Below the pieces are notes generated by a model. That model was not told where the DNA came from. It worked only from the letters and a program-made list of their open reading frames with translations, and made no database searches. A DNA stretch of 64,000 nucleotides from Candidatus Marinamargulisbacteria bacterium SCGC AG-410-N11 (GTDB lineage: Bacteria; Margulisbacteria; Marinamargulisbacteria; GCA-2716485; AG-410-N11): NCBI GenBank assembly GCA_003265895.1, contig QFBS01000002.1:60282-124281 (forward strand). Direction: 5' to 3'. This document shows, piece by piece, positions 8,605 through 17,466 of the stretch; position 1 is the stretch's first letter, and the number at the start of each line of letters is the position of its first letter. The translations under genes were made by a program, and so were the position numbers.

Positions 8605-9405
8605 ATGGTTAGAAGATGGTTTGAGAGATTAAAAAAGATAGTGAAAAATAAGGAAGGAAAAGCGAATATAGCGACGATACTAACGTTGATAGGCGTTGTA
8701 GGAATCGTTGTCTTAACGTTAGAGGTAGCTGTAGAAAATGCAATTAGAGATAAACATGTTGAGAGTGCTCATAAAATGGCCTTTGCGTTTGAAAACCTTC
8801 TAACTAGTGAAATAAAGCAATCTTCGGAGGGCAGTAAATACTTTGATGCGGTAACAATTCAAGATATTATAGCTCTGGGATTAGATTCCACCTTATTAGC
8901 CGATATCGATTATGAGTCGGGGACCGTATTATCCTTAGATTTTTTAGAAAGTAAAAATGTAATAAAGCAGGTAGGTGATCCATCTCAAGCAACTGCAGAA
9001 AATAATTATAATCCTGAAAATAATTATCATGGGACAGCATCATACATTCAGATGGTAGTGGATTCAGAGAGTGATAAAGTAACTAGAATTCGATTTTTTG
9101 TAACTCTTGTTGGTGATGATGGCGATAATAAACCCATTACATTTAGTGGTAAAAATCAGGCACATGAATTTCCTTACATTAAAATGTTGAATGCGCCAGC
9201 AAAAGATAAAGGAGATGTAGAATTGCAAGATGTGGCAGTTCCTTCTCAGGTTGACTCTGATGGCGAATTAATGGAAATCGTAGAAAAGTTTAGTTTATAT
9301 GATGGATTAACGATTGATACGAGTTTAGTTGACGATGTATCTGCATTATCTCCAGGAGTAAACGTTATCGTACCTCAAGATTTATATTTAACCAATACGG
9401 AATAA
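8605..9405 (+). CDS. pilin/pseudopilin-like protein B
   Basis: 266 residues, strong ribosome site (AGGAGG, 7 bases before ATG). The leader is basic and ends in NKEGKA, followed by a hydrophobic helix (IATILTLIGVVGIVVLTLEVA) and an amphipathic helix, then a globular, Asp-rich domain. This is the layout of class III signal-peptide proteins cleaved after Gly by a prepilin peptidase, but Glu5 is missing if cleavage follows KEG. Paralog of the gene just upstream (shared GDPSQ, YIKM, VIVPQDL). Position at the head of the secretin operon suggests a major or minor subunit. No Cys pair for a pilin disulfide is visible. Confidence 0.6.
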   Translation: MVRRWFERLKKIVKNKEGKANIATILTLIGVVGIVVLTLEVAVENAIRDKHVESAHKMAFAFENLLTSEIKQSSEGSKYFDAVTIQDIIALGLDSTLLADIDYESGTVLSLDFLESKNVIKQVGDPSQATAENNYNPENNYHGTASYIQMVVDSESDKVTRIRFFVTLVGDDGDNKPITFSGKNQAHEFPYIKMLNAPAKDKGDVELQDVAVPSQVDSDGELMEIVEKFSLYDGLTIDTSLVDDVSALSPGVNVIVPQDLYLTNTE

Positions 9406-9493
9406 CCATTAGATAATCTTAAATGTTTAACCTATGTAAATGATGGGGAACATACTAATTAAAGAGTATGTAATCATAAAAAAGGGTTAAGCA

Positions 9494-9979
9494 ATGATAG
9501 TAGTAAAAATTATTTTAATTGTTAGCGTTATTCTATTAGTTGGATATTCATATATAATCGCTAATCAAAGCCCTATTCAAATAAATAATTCAACCACCTC
9601 TATTGAATCTAAATGGCCTCACAACCCATTTAAACAATCTCAAAAAGTTCAAAATATTTTAAAAAATAAATCCAATACAAAAAAGTTAGATTTTACTAAA
9701 AAAGATTTGGTAAATCAAAAAGCTGTAGATAATGAATCAACGATTATAGCAGAAGAAACAAATACTACATTTGCCGAAAATAAAAGTGAAATAAATTTAC
9801 AGGCAATTTGGGTTAAAAAAAATAAAGATAAAAAGCATTCATATAAAGCATTAATCAATAACAAGGTATATATATCAGGTGACCAAATTCTAAATTATCG
9901 AATTAAAAAAATAAATAAAAAGAGAATCATCCTATTATCAGATAATAATGTAGAAAAAGAAATAAAAATAGGGAATTAA
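9494..9979 (+). CDS. GspB/MshK/PilP-like inner-membrane accessory protein
   Basis: 161 residues: N-terminal transmembrane helix (about 4-24), a Ser/Thr/Lys-rich linker, then a small C-terminal beta domain (about 105-160) with IWVKKN, KALINNKVYISGDQI and IILLSDN. That order (IN-x-K/R-x-Y-x-x-GD-x-I, then V/I-x-L) is seen in MshK, GspB and PilP C-terminal domains. These link the inner-membrane platform to the secretin. The stop codon directly abuts the secretin ATG, so the two are translationally coupled, as mshK-mshL are. Sequence similarity is short and the assignment leans on context. Confidence 0.6.
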   Translation: MIVVKIILIVSVILLVGYSYIIANQSPIQINNSTTSIESKWPHNPFKQSQKVQNILKNKSNTKKLDFTKKDLVNQKAVDNESTIIAEETNTTFAENKSEINLQAIWVKKNKDKKHSYKALINNKVYISGDQILNYRIKKINKKRIILLSDNNVEKEIKIGN

Positions 9980-11641
9980 ATGATGAAATTAATAGTATCA
10001 ATCGTATTAATAATAACATTAAGTAATAACATGGTTTTAGCAAAACGATATTTTTTGTCGGAACAAAATTTAGGAGCGTCTGCTCAAATTAAAACACCCA
10101 TTAATTCAAGCCAGAGCCTTGCATCAGTTGTTCAATACGAAGAAGATATAACATATAAAAAGCCTCGCTTATATTTAATCAATTCAGAAAATAAATTTAT
10201 TCCACAAAGTGAAACCAGTATGGTAAAAGTTGAAAAACCAGAAATAAGGTTAGATACTCCAAGCCAAAATACATTTAGAGTTAATAAAGAAAAATTTGTT
10301 TTAAGTGGAAAAGTAAAGAATGTTAAAGATTTATATTTAAATAATTACATTTTAGATATAAATAAAAAAGGTGAATTTTATTATGAGGTGCCAGTCGAAG
10401 CAAAAGCTGGATATAATTCTTATATTTTAAAAGCGATATCTAACGATAATGTAGAAGAAACAAGACTATTACAGGCTGAATATGTTGTTAATGATAAACC
10501 ATTATCCATTTTTGGAATTCCAAAAGGAACAGTTTCAAACCGACAACACAATATAGATTTATTAAAAAGTTATTTAGGAAAAGAATTACGTAGCGATTTT
10601 TCGTTTAAAAATATTGATTTACAGGGATTTATTAATTTAATTTCTGAAGAATATTCAATTAATATTCTATATAATGGAACAAATTTAGAAAAAAATGTCA
10701 GTTTTTCTGTAGAAAATATTCACCCTGTAGATGTATTAGATACATTAGTGAACTCTTGGGGGTGTAGATGGTATTTACATGATGATATGGTATTTATTGA
10801 AAATAATTTTCCGATAAAAGTATTCAAGTTGAATTACGCAAGCGTTAAGGATATTGTAGATGCAATTACTGGTATTGCTGATTTAAAAAATATCAAAATT
10901 CAAGAGTCAAATAATTCGATTATTGCTCATGGCGATATTAGAGGTCTAGCTCAATTATCAGAAATTATAGATTCTTTGGACCAAAAACCAAAACAAGTAC
11001 GAATCGAAGCTAAAATATTAGAAACATCGGTTGACTTTCAGCAAACTTTTGGTGTTAATTTTACCAATATCCTTAAAGATGGTAGTTTAGATTTTAATGT
11101 GCTTAAAGGTAAAATTCCATTAGATTTACTATATACTAATTCTAATATCGATATTTTAGCTAACCCTAAAATTTTAGTAACAAATCATAAAAATGCTAGT
11201 ATTTTGGCCGGTCATTCATTTGGATATACAACGCTATCAACAAATGGAAATAATACACTTGAAAATATGCACTTTCTACAGACAGGTGTTAAATTAACCA
11301 TTACACCCCATATTAATAACCATAATGAAATTATTATGGATATCGAGCCGGAAGTATCTGAAGGTAGTGTCGAAAATAATAGACCAAGAACATCAACAAC
11401 AACAGCAAAAACACAAGTAATGATAAAGCATGGACAAACCCTAGTCATTGGGGGATTAATACAAAAGAAAGACCTTAAAGCTGCAAAGGGCACACCTTGG
11501 ATATCAAAATTACCTATTTTAAAGTATCTATTTAAATCAAATGAACAGTTAGATTTAAAACGAGAAATAGTCGTATTAATTACACCGTATATAGAAGGCC
11601 TAGAAGATAGTAAATTAATTGAAGATAAGGAAAAAGGATAA
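9980..11641 (+). CDS. secretin (GspD/PilQ/MshL family)
   Basis: 553 residues with a signal peptide (MMKLIVSIVLIITLSNNMVLA). Residues about 85-165 look like an Ig-like beta domain (RVNKEKFVLSGKVKNVKDL). Residues about 205-275 are a secretin/TonB short N-terminal domain (NIDLQGFINLISEEYSINI). About 280-335 is an N1-type domain, and about 340-545 the secretin core with the family signature (VMIKHGQTLVIGGLIQKK, then KLPILKYLFKS and REIVVLITPYI). It should form the outer-membrane ring through which the pilus or secreted proteins pass. The order before GspE and GspF resembles MSHA clusters. The extra Ig-like domain before the N-domains is the only unusual part. Confidence 0.9.
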   Translation: MMKLIVSIVLIITLSNNMVLAKRYFLSEQNLGASAQIKTPINSSQSLASVVQYEEDITYKKPRLYLINSENKFIPQSETSMVKVEKPEIRLDTPSQNTFRVNKEKFVLSGKVKNVKDLYLNNYILDINKKGEFYYEVPVEAKAGYNSYILKAISNDNVEETRLLQAEYVVNDKPLSIFGIPKGTVSNRQHNIDLLKSYLGKELRSDFSFKNIDLQGFINLISEEYSINILYNGTNLEKNVSFSVENIHPVDVLDTLVNSWGCRWYLHDDMVFIENNFPIKVFKLNYASVKDIVDAITGIADLKNIKIQESNNSIIAHGDIRGLAQLSEIIDSLDQKPKQVRIEAKILETSVDFQQTFGVNFTNILKDGSLDFNVLKGKIPLDLLYTNSNIDILANPKILVTNHKNASILAGHSFGYTTLSTNGNNTLENMHFLQTGVKLTITPHINNHNEIIMDIEPEVSEGSVENNRPRTSTTTAKTQVMIKHGQTLVIGGLIQKKDLKAAKGTPWISKLPILKYLFKSNEQLDLKREIVVLITPYIEGLEDSKLIEDKEKG

Positions 11642-11643
11642 CG

Positions 11644-13164
11644 ATGTCTCAAGACGTTGAACATATTATTATTAGTAATATATCGATTGAACCTATGATT
11701 TTAGATTTAATCCCAATTAGATTAGTTGAAAAATATGAAGTAGTCCCTATTCGAAAAGAAGATAGAACCTTAGTCGTAGCAACAAACACACCTGAAAATT
11801 TAGAATTAAAGGACCGACTACAACAAGAAACTAATCTACTTATTAAATTTGTATATGCAGAGTCAGAAGATATTCGTCGAGCAATAATAAACCTATTTGG
11901 AAAATTAGATGATATTTTTGCAAGAATCACATTGCCTAAATCAACAAATCAGATAAAGAAAAAAACATTTATCAGAGAGATAGATATTACCATGTTATTA
12001 AGTTTGAAGGAGGTTCCTACTATTCCTCAATTATTGGATATTATTTTATACTATGGTGTAACCTTTAACGTATCAGATATCCATATAGAACCCACAAGAG
12101 ATCAACTACAAATCAGAATTAGATTAGATGGTGTTTTACATACATTCAGAGTTTTTCCAAGTTCATTTCATAAACCCTTAGTAACTGTAATTAAAATTCA
12201 ATCAAACATGGATATAACCGAGTCTAGGCTTCCTCAAGATGGTCATTTTGAAATTCGATTAAAAGATAAAGTAGTGGGAGTTAGGGTTGCAAGTGTTAAT
12301 ACAATTTATGGCGAGAAAATAACAATTAGACTATTAGATCGAGAGGTCTTAAGAGTATCTCTAACTGAATTAGGTTTTTCAAAAACAACTCTTTATGAAT
12401 TAAATAAATTAATTAATTTATCAACAGGTATGATATTAGTTACAGGGCCAACAGGTTCAGGAAAAACAACGTCTTTATATGCATTATTAGAAGAGTTAAA
12501 AGACTCTTCTAAAAATATCCTTTCGGTAGAAGAACCCGTTGAATATAGGCTAGATCATGTAAATCAAGTGGAAACAAATCCTGGAATTAATTTAGACTTC
12601 GAAAAAATATGCCGTGCTTTTTTAAGACAAGATCCAGATGTTGTCTTAATTGGTGAGATTAGAGATGAAAAAACAGTCAAAGTTGCAGTTCAAAATGCCT
12701 TAGTAGGAGCTTTGTTATTTGCGACACTTCATAGTAATGATGCGATTAGAACATTGGATCGGTTAGAAAACTTAGGTCTTCCTCCTTATTTAATTGCATC
12801 AACATTATCAGCCGTATTAGCACAACGACTTATTAGAAGAAACTGTCCTTATTGTCAGGTTAAATACAAGCCATCTCCAATTTTATTAGAGCGTTTGAAA
12901 TTAAGTCAAGACGCAGAGTATGTTAAAGGGAGTGGATGTTCAAATTGTTTGTTTACAGGATTTAAGGGGCGAATATGTATATCTGAATTATTAATTTTAG
13001 ATTCAGTTAAAATTCAAAAAGCAATTGAACAAAAGTTACCATATACTGAGTTTAAGGATATTGCTATAAAGTCTGGTTTTACGACAATTCAAGAAGATGC
13101 CGCACTAAAAATAAAAGAGGGTATTTCGACAGTTGAAGAAGTATCCAGGGTTATAACATTATAA
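11644..13164 (+). CDS. secretion/pilus assembly ATPase (GspE/PilB/MshE family)
   Basis: 506 residues, close to the usual length. Residues about 1-100 match the N1E domain (IPIRLVEKYEVVPI). The core has Walker A GPTGSGKTT (about 267-275), the Asp box and Walker B (DVVLIGEIRDEKT), and the His box (ATLHSNDA). It also has the tetracysteine zinc module typical of assembly ATPases (CPYC then CSNC, about 400-440). It powers subunit extraction from the inner membrane and acts at the cytoplasmic face with the GspF platform. Two bases separate it from the secretin stop, with AAGGAT as ribosome site. The presence of the zinc module argues for an extension ATPase rather than a PilT-type retraction ATPase. 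Confidence 0.93.
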   Translation: MSQDVEHIIISNISIEPMILDLIPIRLVEKYEVVPIRKEDRTLVVATNTPENLELKDRLQQETNLLIKFVYAESEDIRRAIINLFGKLDDIFARITLPKSTNQIKKKTFIREIDITMLLSLKEVPTIPQLLDIILYYGVTFNVSDIHIEPTRDQLQIRIRLDGVLHTFRVFPSSFHKPLVTVIKIQSNMDITESRLPQDGHFEIRLKDKVVGVRVASVNTIYGEKITIRLLDREVLRVSLTELGFSKTTLYELNKLINLSTGMILVTGPTGSGKTTSLYALLEELKDSSKNILSVEEPVEYRLDHVNQVETNPGINLDFEKICRAFLRQDPDVVLIGEIRDEKTVKVAVQNALVGALLFATLHSNDAIRTLDRLENLGLPPYLIASTLSAVLAQRLIRRNCPYCQVKYKPSPILLERLKLSQDAEYVKGSGCSNCLFTGFKGRICISELLILDSVKIQKAIEQKLPYTEFKDIAIKSGFTTIQEDAALKIKEGISTVEEVSRVITL

Positions 13165-14405
13165 TGAAGTTTTGGTATCGTTTTAAATATATAAATGACT
13201 CTGGAAAGACTCAGAGAGGGGTCGTATTTGCCCGTCATGACGAAGATATAATGTATCAGTTTTATTTTATAAAAAAACGTCATAATGTTGAGTTGATTCC
13301 CTTAAATCCAATCATAGGTGAAATTTATCATTTTTTAACAACGACTATGTTTAAATGGTTACCACAACCAAAATTATCTAAAAAGCAGTTAATGACATTT
13401 ACAAAAGAGTTATATAGCCTATTGGAGTCAGGTATTTTATTAGTGGATGCGCTACATATTATGAAGTCGTTAATCAGAGACAAGAAGTTTACAAAAATGA
13501 TGGATAATATTATTCATTCATTACAAATGGGAAATCCTTTTTCGAGTTCATTAGTTCAATATAACACAAGTTTTCCAAATGAATATTTAATTTCTGTAAA
13601 AAGTGGTGAAAAAGTAGCTAAATTAGCGGATGCTTTAAAACAAAATTGGGAATTATTAGATTGGTTAGAAAATATTAAAAAACAAACTCGATTAATTGGA
13701 AATTCATTATTAATGTTTTTAATATTTTCTGGGCCGTTAATCCCAATGACTATTTACTTGGTAACTCCAAAAGTAATTGTATTATTTAGAAAGTTAAGAA
13801 CACCTATTCCATCGTATTCAAAAGTTGTATTTGATGCAGCATTGTGGTTTGTTAAATATGATACAATTATTTTTTTAAGTTTAGGATTTATTATAGCGAT
13901 ATTAGTTTTAAGTTCGCTAACAAAAGTAGGTTCAAAGTGGATTAATCGATTAATTATTGAGCTCCCAATTATTGGGTACATTTATAAGAGTTATATGGTT
14001 GCAAAGTTTACAAAAGTTTTAACATTATTATTTAGTAATGGAGTTCCACTAATAAGAAGTTTAGACTTATGTAATGATATTTTTAAAAGCCCAGTTTTTA
14101 GAAGTGAGTTAAGGCTAATTATTAAAAATATTAAGTCTGGAAAGGCATTTTCAGAGAGTTTTGAAAAAAGTGTGATTTTTCCTCACTTTATGATTAAAAT
14201 GATTCAAGATGCTGAATATGAGGGAAACTTAGAAAAAAAATTAGAATCCTTATCCAAGTTATATACAAACCAATTTCGTTTTTATATCATGAAATTAACC
14301 ACTTACTTAGATCCTATATATATTATTTTATCATTTACATTTATAGCTGGTTTATATTTTATTTATTTTAATCCGATTATGTCAGCTGTTTTGTTTGGTG
14401 TATAA
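13164..14405 (+). CDS. inner-membrane platform protein (GspF/PilC/MshG family)
   Basis: 413 residues, about the family length. Two repeated GspF domains are visible: FTKELYSLLESGILLVDALHIM (about 75-95) and FTKVLTLLFSNGVPLIRSLDL (about 280-300), each followed by hydrophobic segments (about 175-205, 230-255, 380-405). It shares one base with the ATPase stop (TAATG), so translation is coupled. The protein is the polytopic base that pairs with the ATPase to add pilin subunits. Confidence 0.9.
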   Translation: MKFWYRFKYINDSGKTQRGVVFARHDEDIMYQFYFIKKRHNVELIPLNPIIGEIYHFLTTTMFKWLPQPKLSKKQLMTFTKELYSLLESGILLVDALHIMKSLIRDKKFTKMMDNIIHSLQMGNPFSSSLVQYNTSFPNEYLISVKSGEKVAKLADALKQNWELLDWLENIKKQTRLIGNSLLMFLIFSGPLIPMTIYLVTPKVIVLFRKLRTPIPSYSKVVFDAALWFVKYDTIIFLSLGFIIAILVLSSLTKVGSKWINRLIIELPIIGYIYKSYMVAKFTKVLTLLFSNGVPLIRSLDLCNDIFKSPVFRSELRLIIKNIKSGKAFSESFEKSVIFPHFMIKMIQDAEYEGNLEKKLESLSKLYTNQFRFYIMKLTTYLDPIYIILSFTFIAGLYFIYFNPIMSAVLFGV

Positions 14406-14457
14406 TAGGACTATCAAAAATTAACAATTGAAATCTAAAATCTGTTGAGTTAAACAA

Positions 14458-14985
14458 ATGATTAAAGCTCGAATTAAAAGTATCGTTAAAAATAATCAAG
14501 GTGTTAATTTATTAAGTATTGTTGTTTCTGTAAGTTTATTAACTTTAGTATCTGCAATTATAGCACCTTATTTAATTAAAACCTTTTCAGAATGGTCGTT
14601 AACCGTAAACGCAAAAAAAATTCACCAAGATATTTTAAATACTAGAGATTTAGCAATGCAAAATGATCAATATGTTAAAATTGAGTTCTTATTAGAAAAT
14701 AATGAATACAAAGTTTATTTTGAAGATAAAATCGAGAATACATGGCAGTTAAAAGAAAACTCAACCGCTTTTTTTTCAGATAAGATAAAATTAACAACAA
14801 CATTGCCTTCATCTCAAATTATTTTTAATAGGTTAGGTTTGCCCTATGAATCGCCAATTAGTGATAGTCCAGCAGAAGTTTCTGATGACATTATTTTAGT
14901 AACAAGAAACATCGTATTAACAAAATCAAATTATCAAGTAACTATTAATATAATTCCAGAAACAGGATTTATATTTAGAGAGTAA
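14458..14985 (+). CDS. GspH-like minor pseudopilin
   Basis: 175 residues. A basic leader ends NNQG, then VNLLSIVVSVSLLTLVSAIIAPYL: a prepilin-peptidase site followed by the N-terminal helix of a pseudopilin. With cleavage after Gly, mature position 5 is Ser instead of the conserved Glu. The body (KKIHQDILNTRDLAMQND, then beta strands up to TGFIFRE) resembles GspH/FimT minor pseudopilins. It is last in the operon, 52 bases after the platform gene, with no clear ribosome site, and its 3' end lies 7 bases from the convergent mutS 3' end. Confidence 0.7.
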   Translation: MIKARIKSIVKNNQGVNLLSIVVSVSLLTLVSAIIAPYLIKTFSEWSLTVNAKKIHQDILNTRDLAMQNDQYVKIEFLLENNEYKVYFEDKIENTWQLKENSTAFFSDKIKLTTTLPSSQIIFNRLGLPYESPISDSPAEVSDDIILVTRNIVLTKSNYQVTINIIPETGFIFRE

Positions 14986-14992
14986 TTTAACG

Positions 14993-17464
14993 TTAAAAAA
15001 GAATAAGTTGCTTTGGATGGTGTTCTAGATAGTGAGCGCCTTGGTTTTCGAACCCTCTTAAAAGTTCATTGGCTTTTTCAATAACAGGTTCAGGTAGCCC
15101 CGCCATTTTAGCAACATGAACACCATAACTTTTATCTGCTGCACCTTCTATATACTTATGAGTAAAACTAAGCTGTCCAGAAATTTCTTTAATTTCCATA
15201 TTAAAGTTTTTTAAGAATTGTAATCGATGAGATAATGCTGTTAATTCATGATAGTGGGTTGCAAAGAATGTTCGTGCCCCAATAGTATTATGAATGTAGT
15301 CGACTATACTCCCAGCTATACTCATGCCGTCAAATGTTGCTGTTCCTCTTCCAATTTCATCAAGTAAAATTAAACTTTGCGATGTTGCATTATGTAAGAT
15401 AGTAGAACTTTCGAGCATTTCTACCATAAATGTACTTTGTCCAGAAAATAAATAATCAACAGCACCTATTCTGGTAAATAATCGGTCAATAATGCTTAAA
15501 GAAGCGTCTTTAGCAGGCGTAAAACAACCAATCTGAGCCATTATTACGGTTAACCCTACTTGTTTCATTAATGTTGATTTTCCAGCCATATTTGGCCCTG
15601 TAATTAAAGAGAACGTATGATCTTCAGCATTCATTGAAATAGTATTGGGAATAACAGCCGTAGATTGAATTCGTTCAAGAACTGGATGTCGGTTATCAAC
15701 AAAGTTTAATGTTAACGATTCACTAGGAACAAATTTAGGCCTACAATAATTTTGCTTTAGACTAATAGTCGCAAATGATTGAAATACATCAAGATCAGCT
15801 ATAATAGACGCACATTTTTGAATATGGCTAATATGTTGCTTAATAGATGTTACGATTTCTTTATATAACTTAGCTTCTAAAGCAAACTGCTCTTCTTCTC
15901 CATTTAAAAGGATAGTTTCTTTTTCTTTAAGTTCTGGCGTAATATAGCGTTCTCCATTAGTTAAGGTTTGTTTTCGGATATAATGACTAGGAACATTATG
16001 CTTTTGACCATTCGGAATTTGAAAATAGTAACCAAACACTTTATTAAAACCAACTTTGAGAGTTGAAATTCCTGTTTTATTTCTTTCTACTGATTCAAGG
16101 GATTGAATCCATGACTTAATCGACTTAAATGAATTATTTAAATCATCTAATTCTTGACTAAAGCCAGGTTTAATAATACCTCCTTCACGAATAGTTGTTG
16201 GCGGTGTATCCGTAATTCCAGTTTCTAATAATTCAATAATAAAACTAAAAGGACTATCTTTAATCGTAAAAGAATCAAAAAAGTGTTTAAATTCTGTTAA
16301 ATATTTAGACTTTTCAAAATGAGATAAAATAGGACTTAAATCTTGAATGGCAATAAAGGATTGTTTTAATGCCAAACAGTCTCGAGGGTTATGATGATCT
16401 GAAACAATCCGTGAAATAAGACGTTCTAGGTCATAAACCTGATGTAATAATTCTCTAATTTCTTCTCGAGATAATAAATCATTCATTAATTCTTCAACAG
16501 CATCGAGTCTAGAATTAATTGTCGTCACATTTGTTGAAGGATGTTTAAGGTAATGCTGCAATTGTCGCGAACCTAAAGCAGTCTTAGTTTGATCAAGAAC
16601 CCAAAATAAAGATCCTTCTTTTTGATTGGTATGAAGACTTTTAAATAATTCTAAATGCTGAATAGTACCATTATCAAGTCGTAAGGTATCGGAAATAACA
16701 AGTTCAGTACAAGATTGAATTTGAAGAAGCGTGTTAAACTGAGTTAATTTAAGATAATCAATAATAGCCCAAGCGGCAGGAAGAACCATTTTTAAATGAG
16801 ACAGTCCAAATGAATCTAAAGAATTAACTTTAAAATGATCGGAAAGAAGTTTATGAGAATGATCTTCTGATAAAAATGTTGTAGGATTAATCATTATGGA
16901 GTCAGGTAAAGCAAGGTCGAGATCTGTATCCAGTAAAATTTCTTTACTTCCTAGTTTAAGTAACAATGAAATAACGTCATCTTTATTTGCTAAAGATAAA
17001 ATTTTAAATTCCCCGGTACTAATATCAACAAAACTAAAGCCATAAGAGGATGATTTTGGGATTTTCATAATAGCTGATAGATAATTATTATGCTCTTCTG
17101 ATAATAACTTATCACTAATAGCTGTTCCAGGTGTAACAATTTTAACCACTTCTCGTTTTGTAATACCAGACGCTTCGGAAGGATCTTCAACTTGTTCACA
17201 AATAGCAACTTTAAATCCTTTTTGAATTAATTTAGTTAAATAGTTTTCCGAGCTATGATGTGGTATCCCACACATTGGAATACGCTTTTCATCTTTACCT
17301 CTTCCCGTAAGCGTAATTCCTAATTCCTTTGCTGCAATTTCAGCATCTTTAAGAAACATTTCATAAAAGTCTCCTAACCTAAAAAATAGAATGCAATCTT
17401 CATACTCAGCTTTAATAGCCTTGTATTGTCTTAGCATTGGCGTATCCAGATTTGGTTGTACCAT
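14993..17464 (-). CDS. mutS: DNA mismatch repair ATPase MutS
   Basis: 823 residues, near the normal 850. The mismatch-reading Phe-x-Glu is at residues 33-35 (GDFYEMF). The C-terminal ABC-type ATPase has Walker A GPNMAGKST, the LLDEIGRGTATFDG Walker B/signature region, and the FATHYHEL switch. The protein recognises base mismatches and small loops and recruits MutL. It is third in the pheS-pheT-mutS operon, two bases after pheT, an unusual but plausible coupling. The last residues (HPKQLILF) resemble a beta-clamp-binding QLxLF motif. Confidence 0.97.
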   Translation of the reverse strand: MVQPNLDTPMLRQYKAIKAEYEDCILFFRLGDFYEMFLKDAEIAAKELGITLTGRGKDEKRIPMCGIPHHSSENYLTKLIQKGFKVAICEQVEDPSEASGITKREVVKIVTPGTAISDKLLSEEHNNYLSAIMKIPKSSSYGFSFVDISTGEFKILSLANKDDVISLLLKLGSKEILLDTDLDLALPDSIMINPTTFLSEDHSHKLLSDHFKVNSLDSFGLSHLKMVLPAAWAIIDYLKLTQFNTLLQIQSCTELVISDTLRLDNGTIQHLELFKSLHTNQKEGSLFWVLDQTKTALGSRQLQHYLKHPSTNVTTINSRLDAVEELMNDLLSREEIRELLHQVYDLERLISRIVSDHHNPRDCLALKQSFIAIQDLSPILSHFEKSKYLTEFKHFFDSFTIKDSPFSFIIELLETGITDTPPTTIREGGIIKPGFSQELDDLNNSFKSIKSWIQSLESVERNKTGISTLKVGFNKVFGYYFQIPNGQKHNVPSHYIRKQTLTNGERYITPELKEKETILLNGEEEQFALEAKLYKEIVTSIKQHISHIQKCASIIADLDVFQSFATISLKQNYCRPKFVPSESLTLNFVDNRHPVLERIQSTAVIPNTISMNAEDHTFSLITGPNMAGKSTLMKQVGLTVIMAQIGCFTPAKDASLSIIDRLFTRIGAVDYLFSGQSTFMVEMLESSTILHNATSQSLILLDEIGRGTATFDGMSIAGSIVDYIHNTIGARTFFATHYHELTALSHRLQFLKNFNMEIKEISGQLSFTHKYIEGAADKSYGVHVAKMAGLPEPVIEKANELLRGFENQGAHYLEHHPKQLILF

Positions 17465-17466
17465 TA

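Noticed and set aside
9451..9470. Terminator between pilin-like B and the GspB/MshK-like gene
   Set aside because: CATACT-N8-AGTATG is a weak 6-base AT-rich stem with no T-run after it, and the genes look like one operon.
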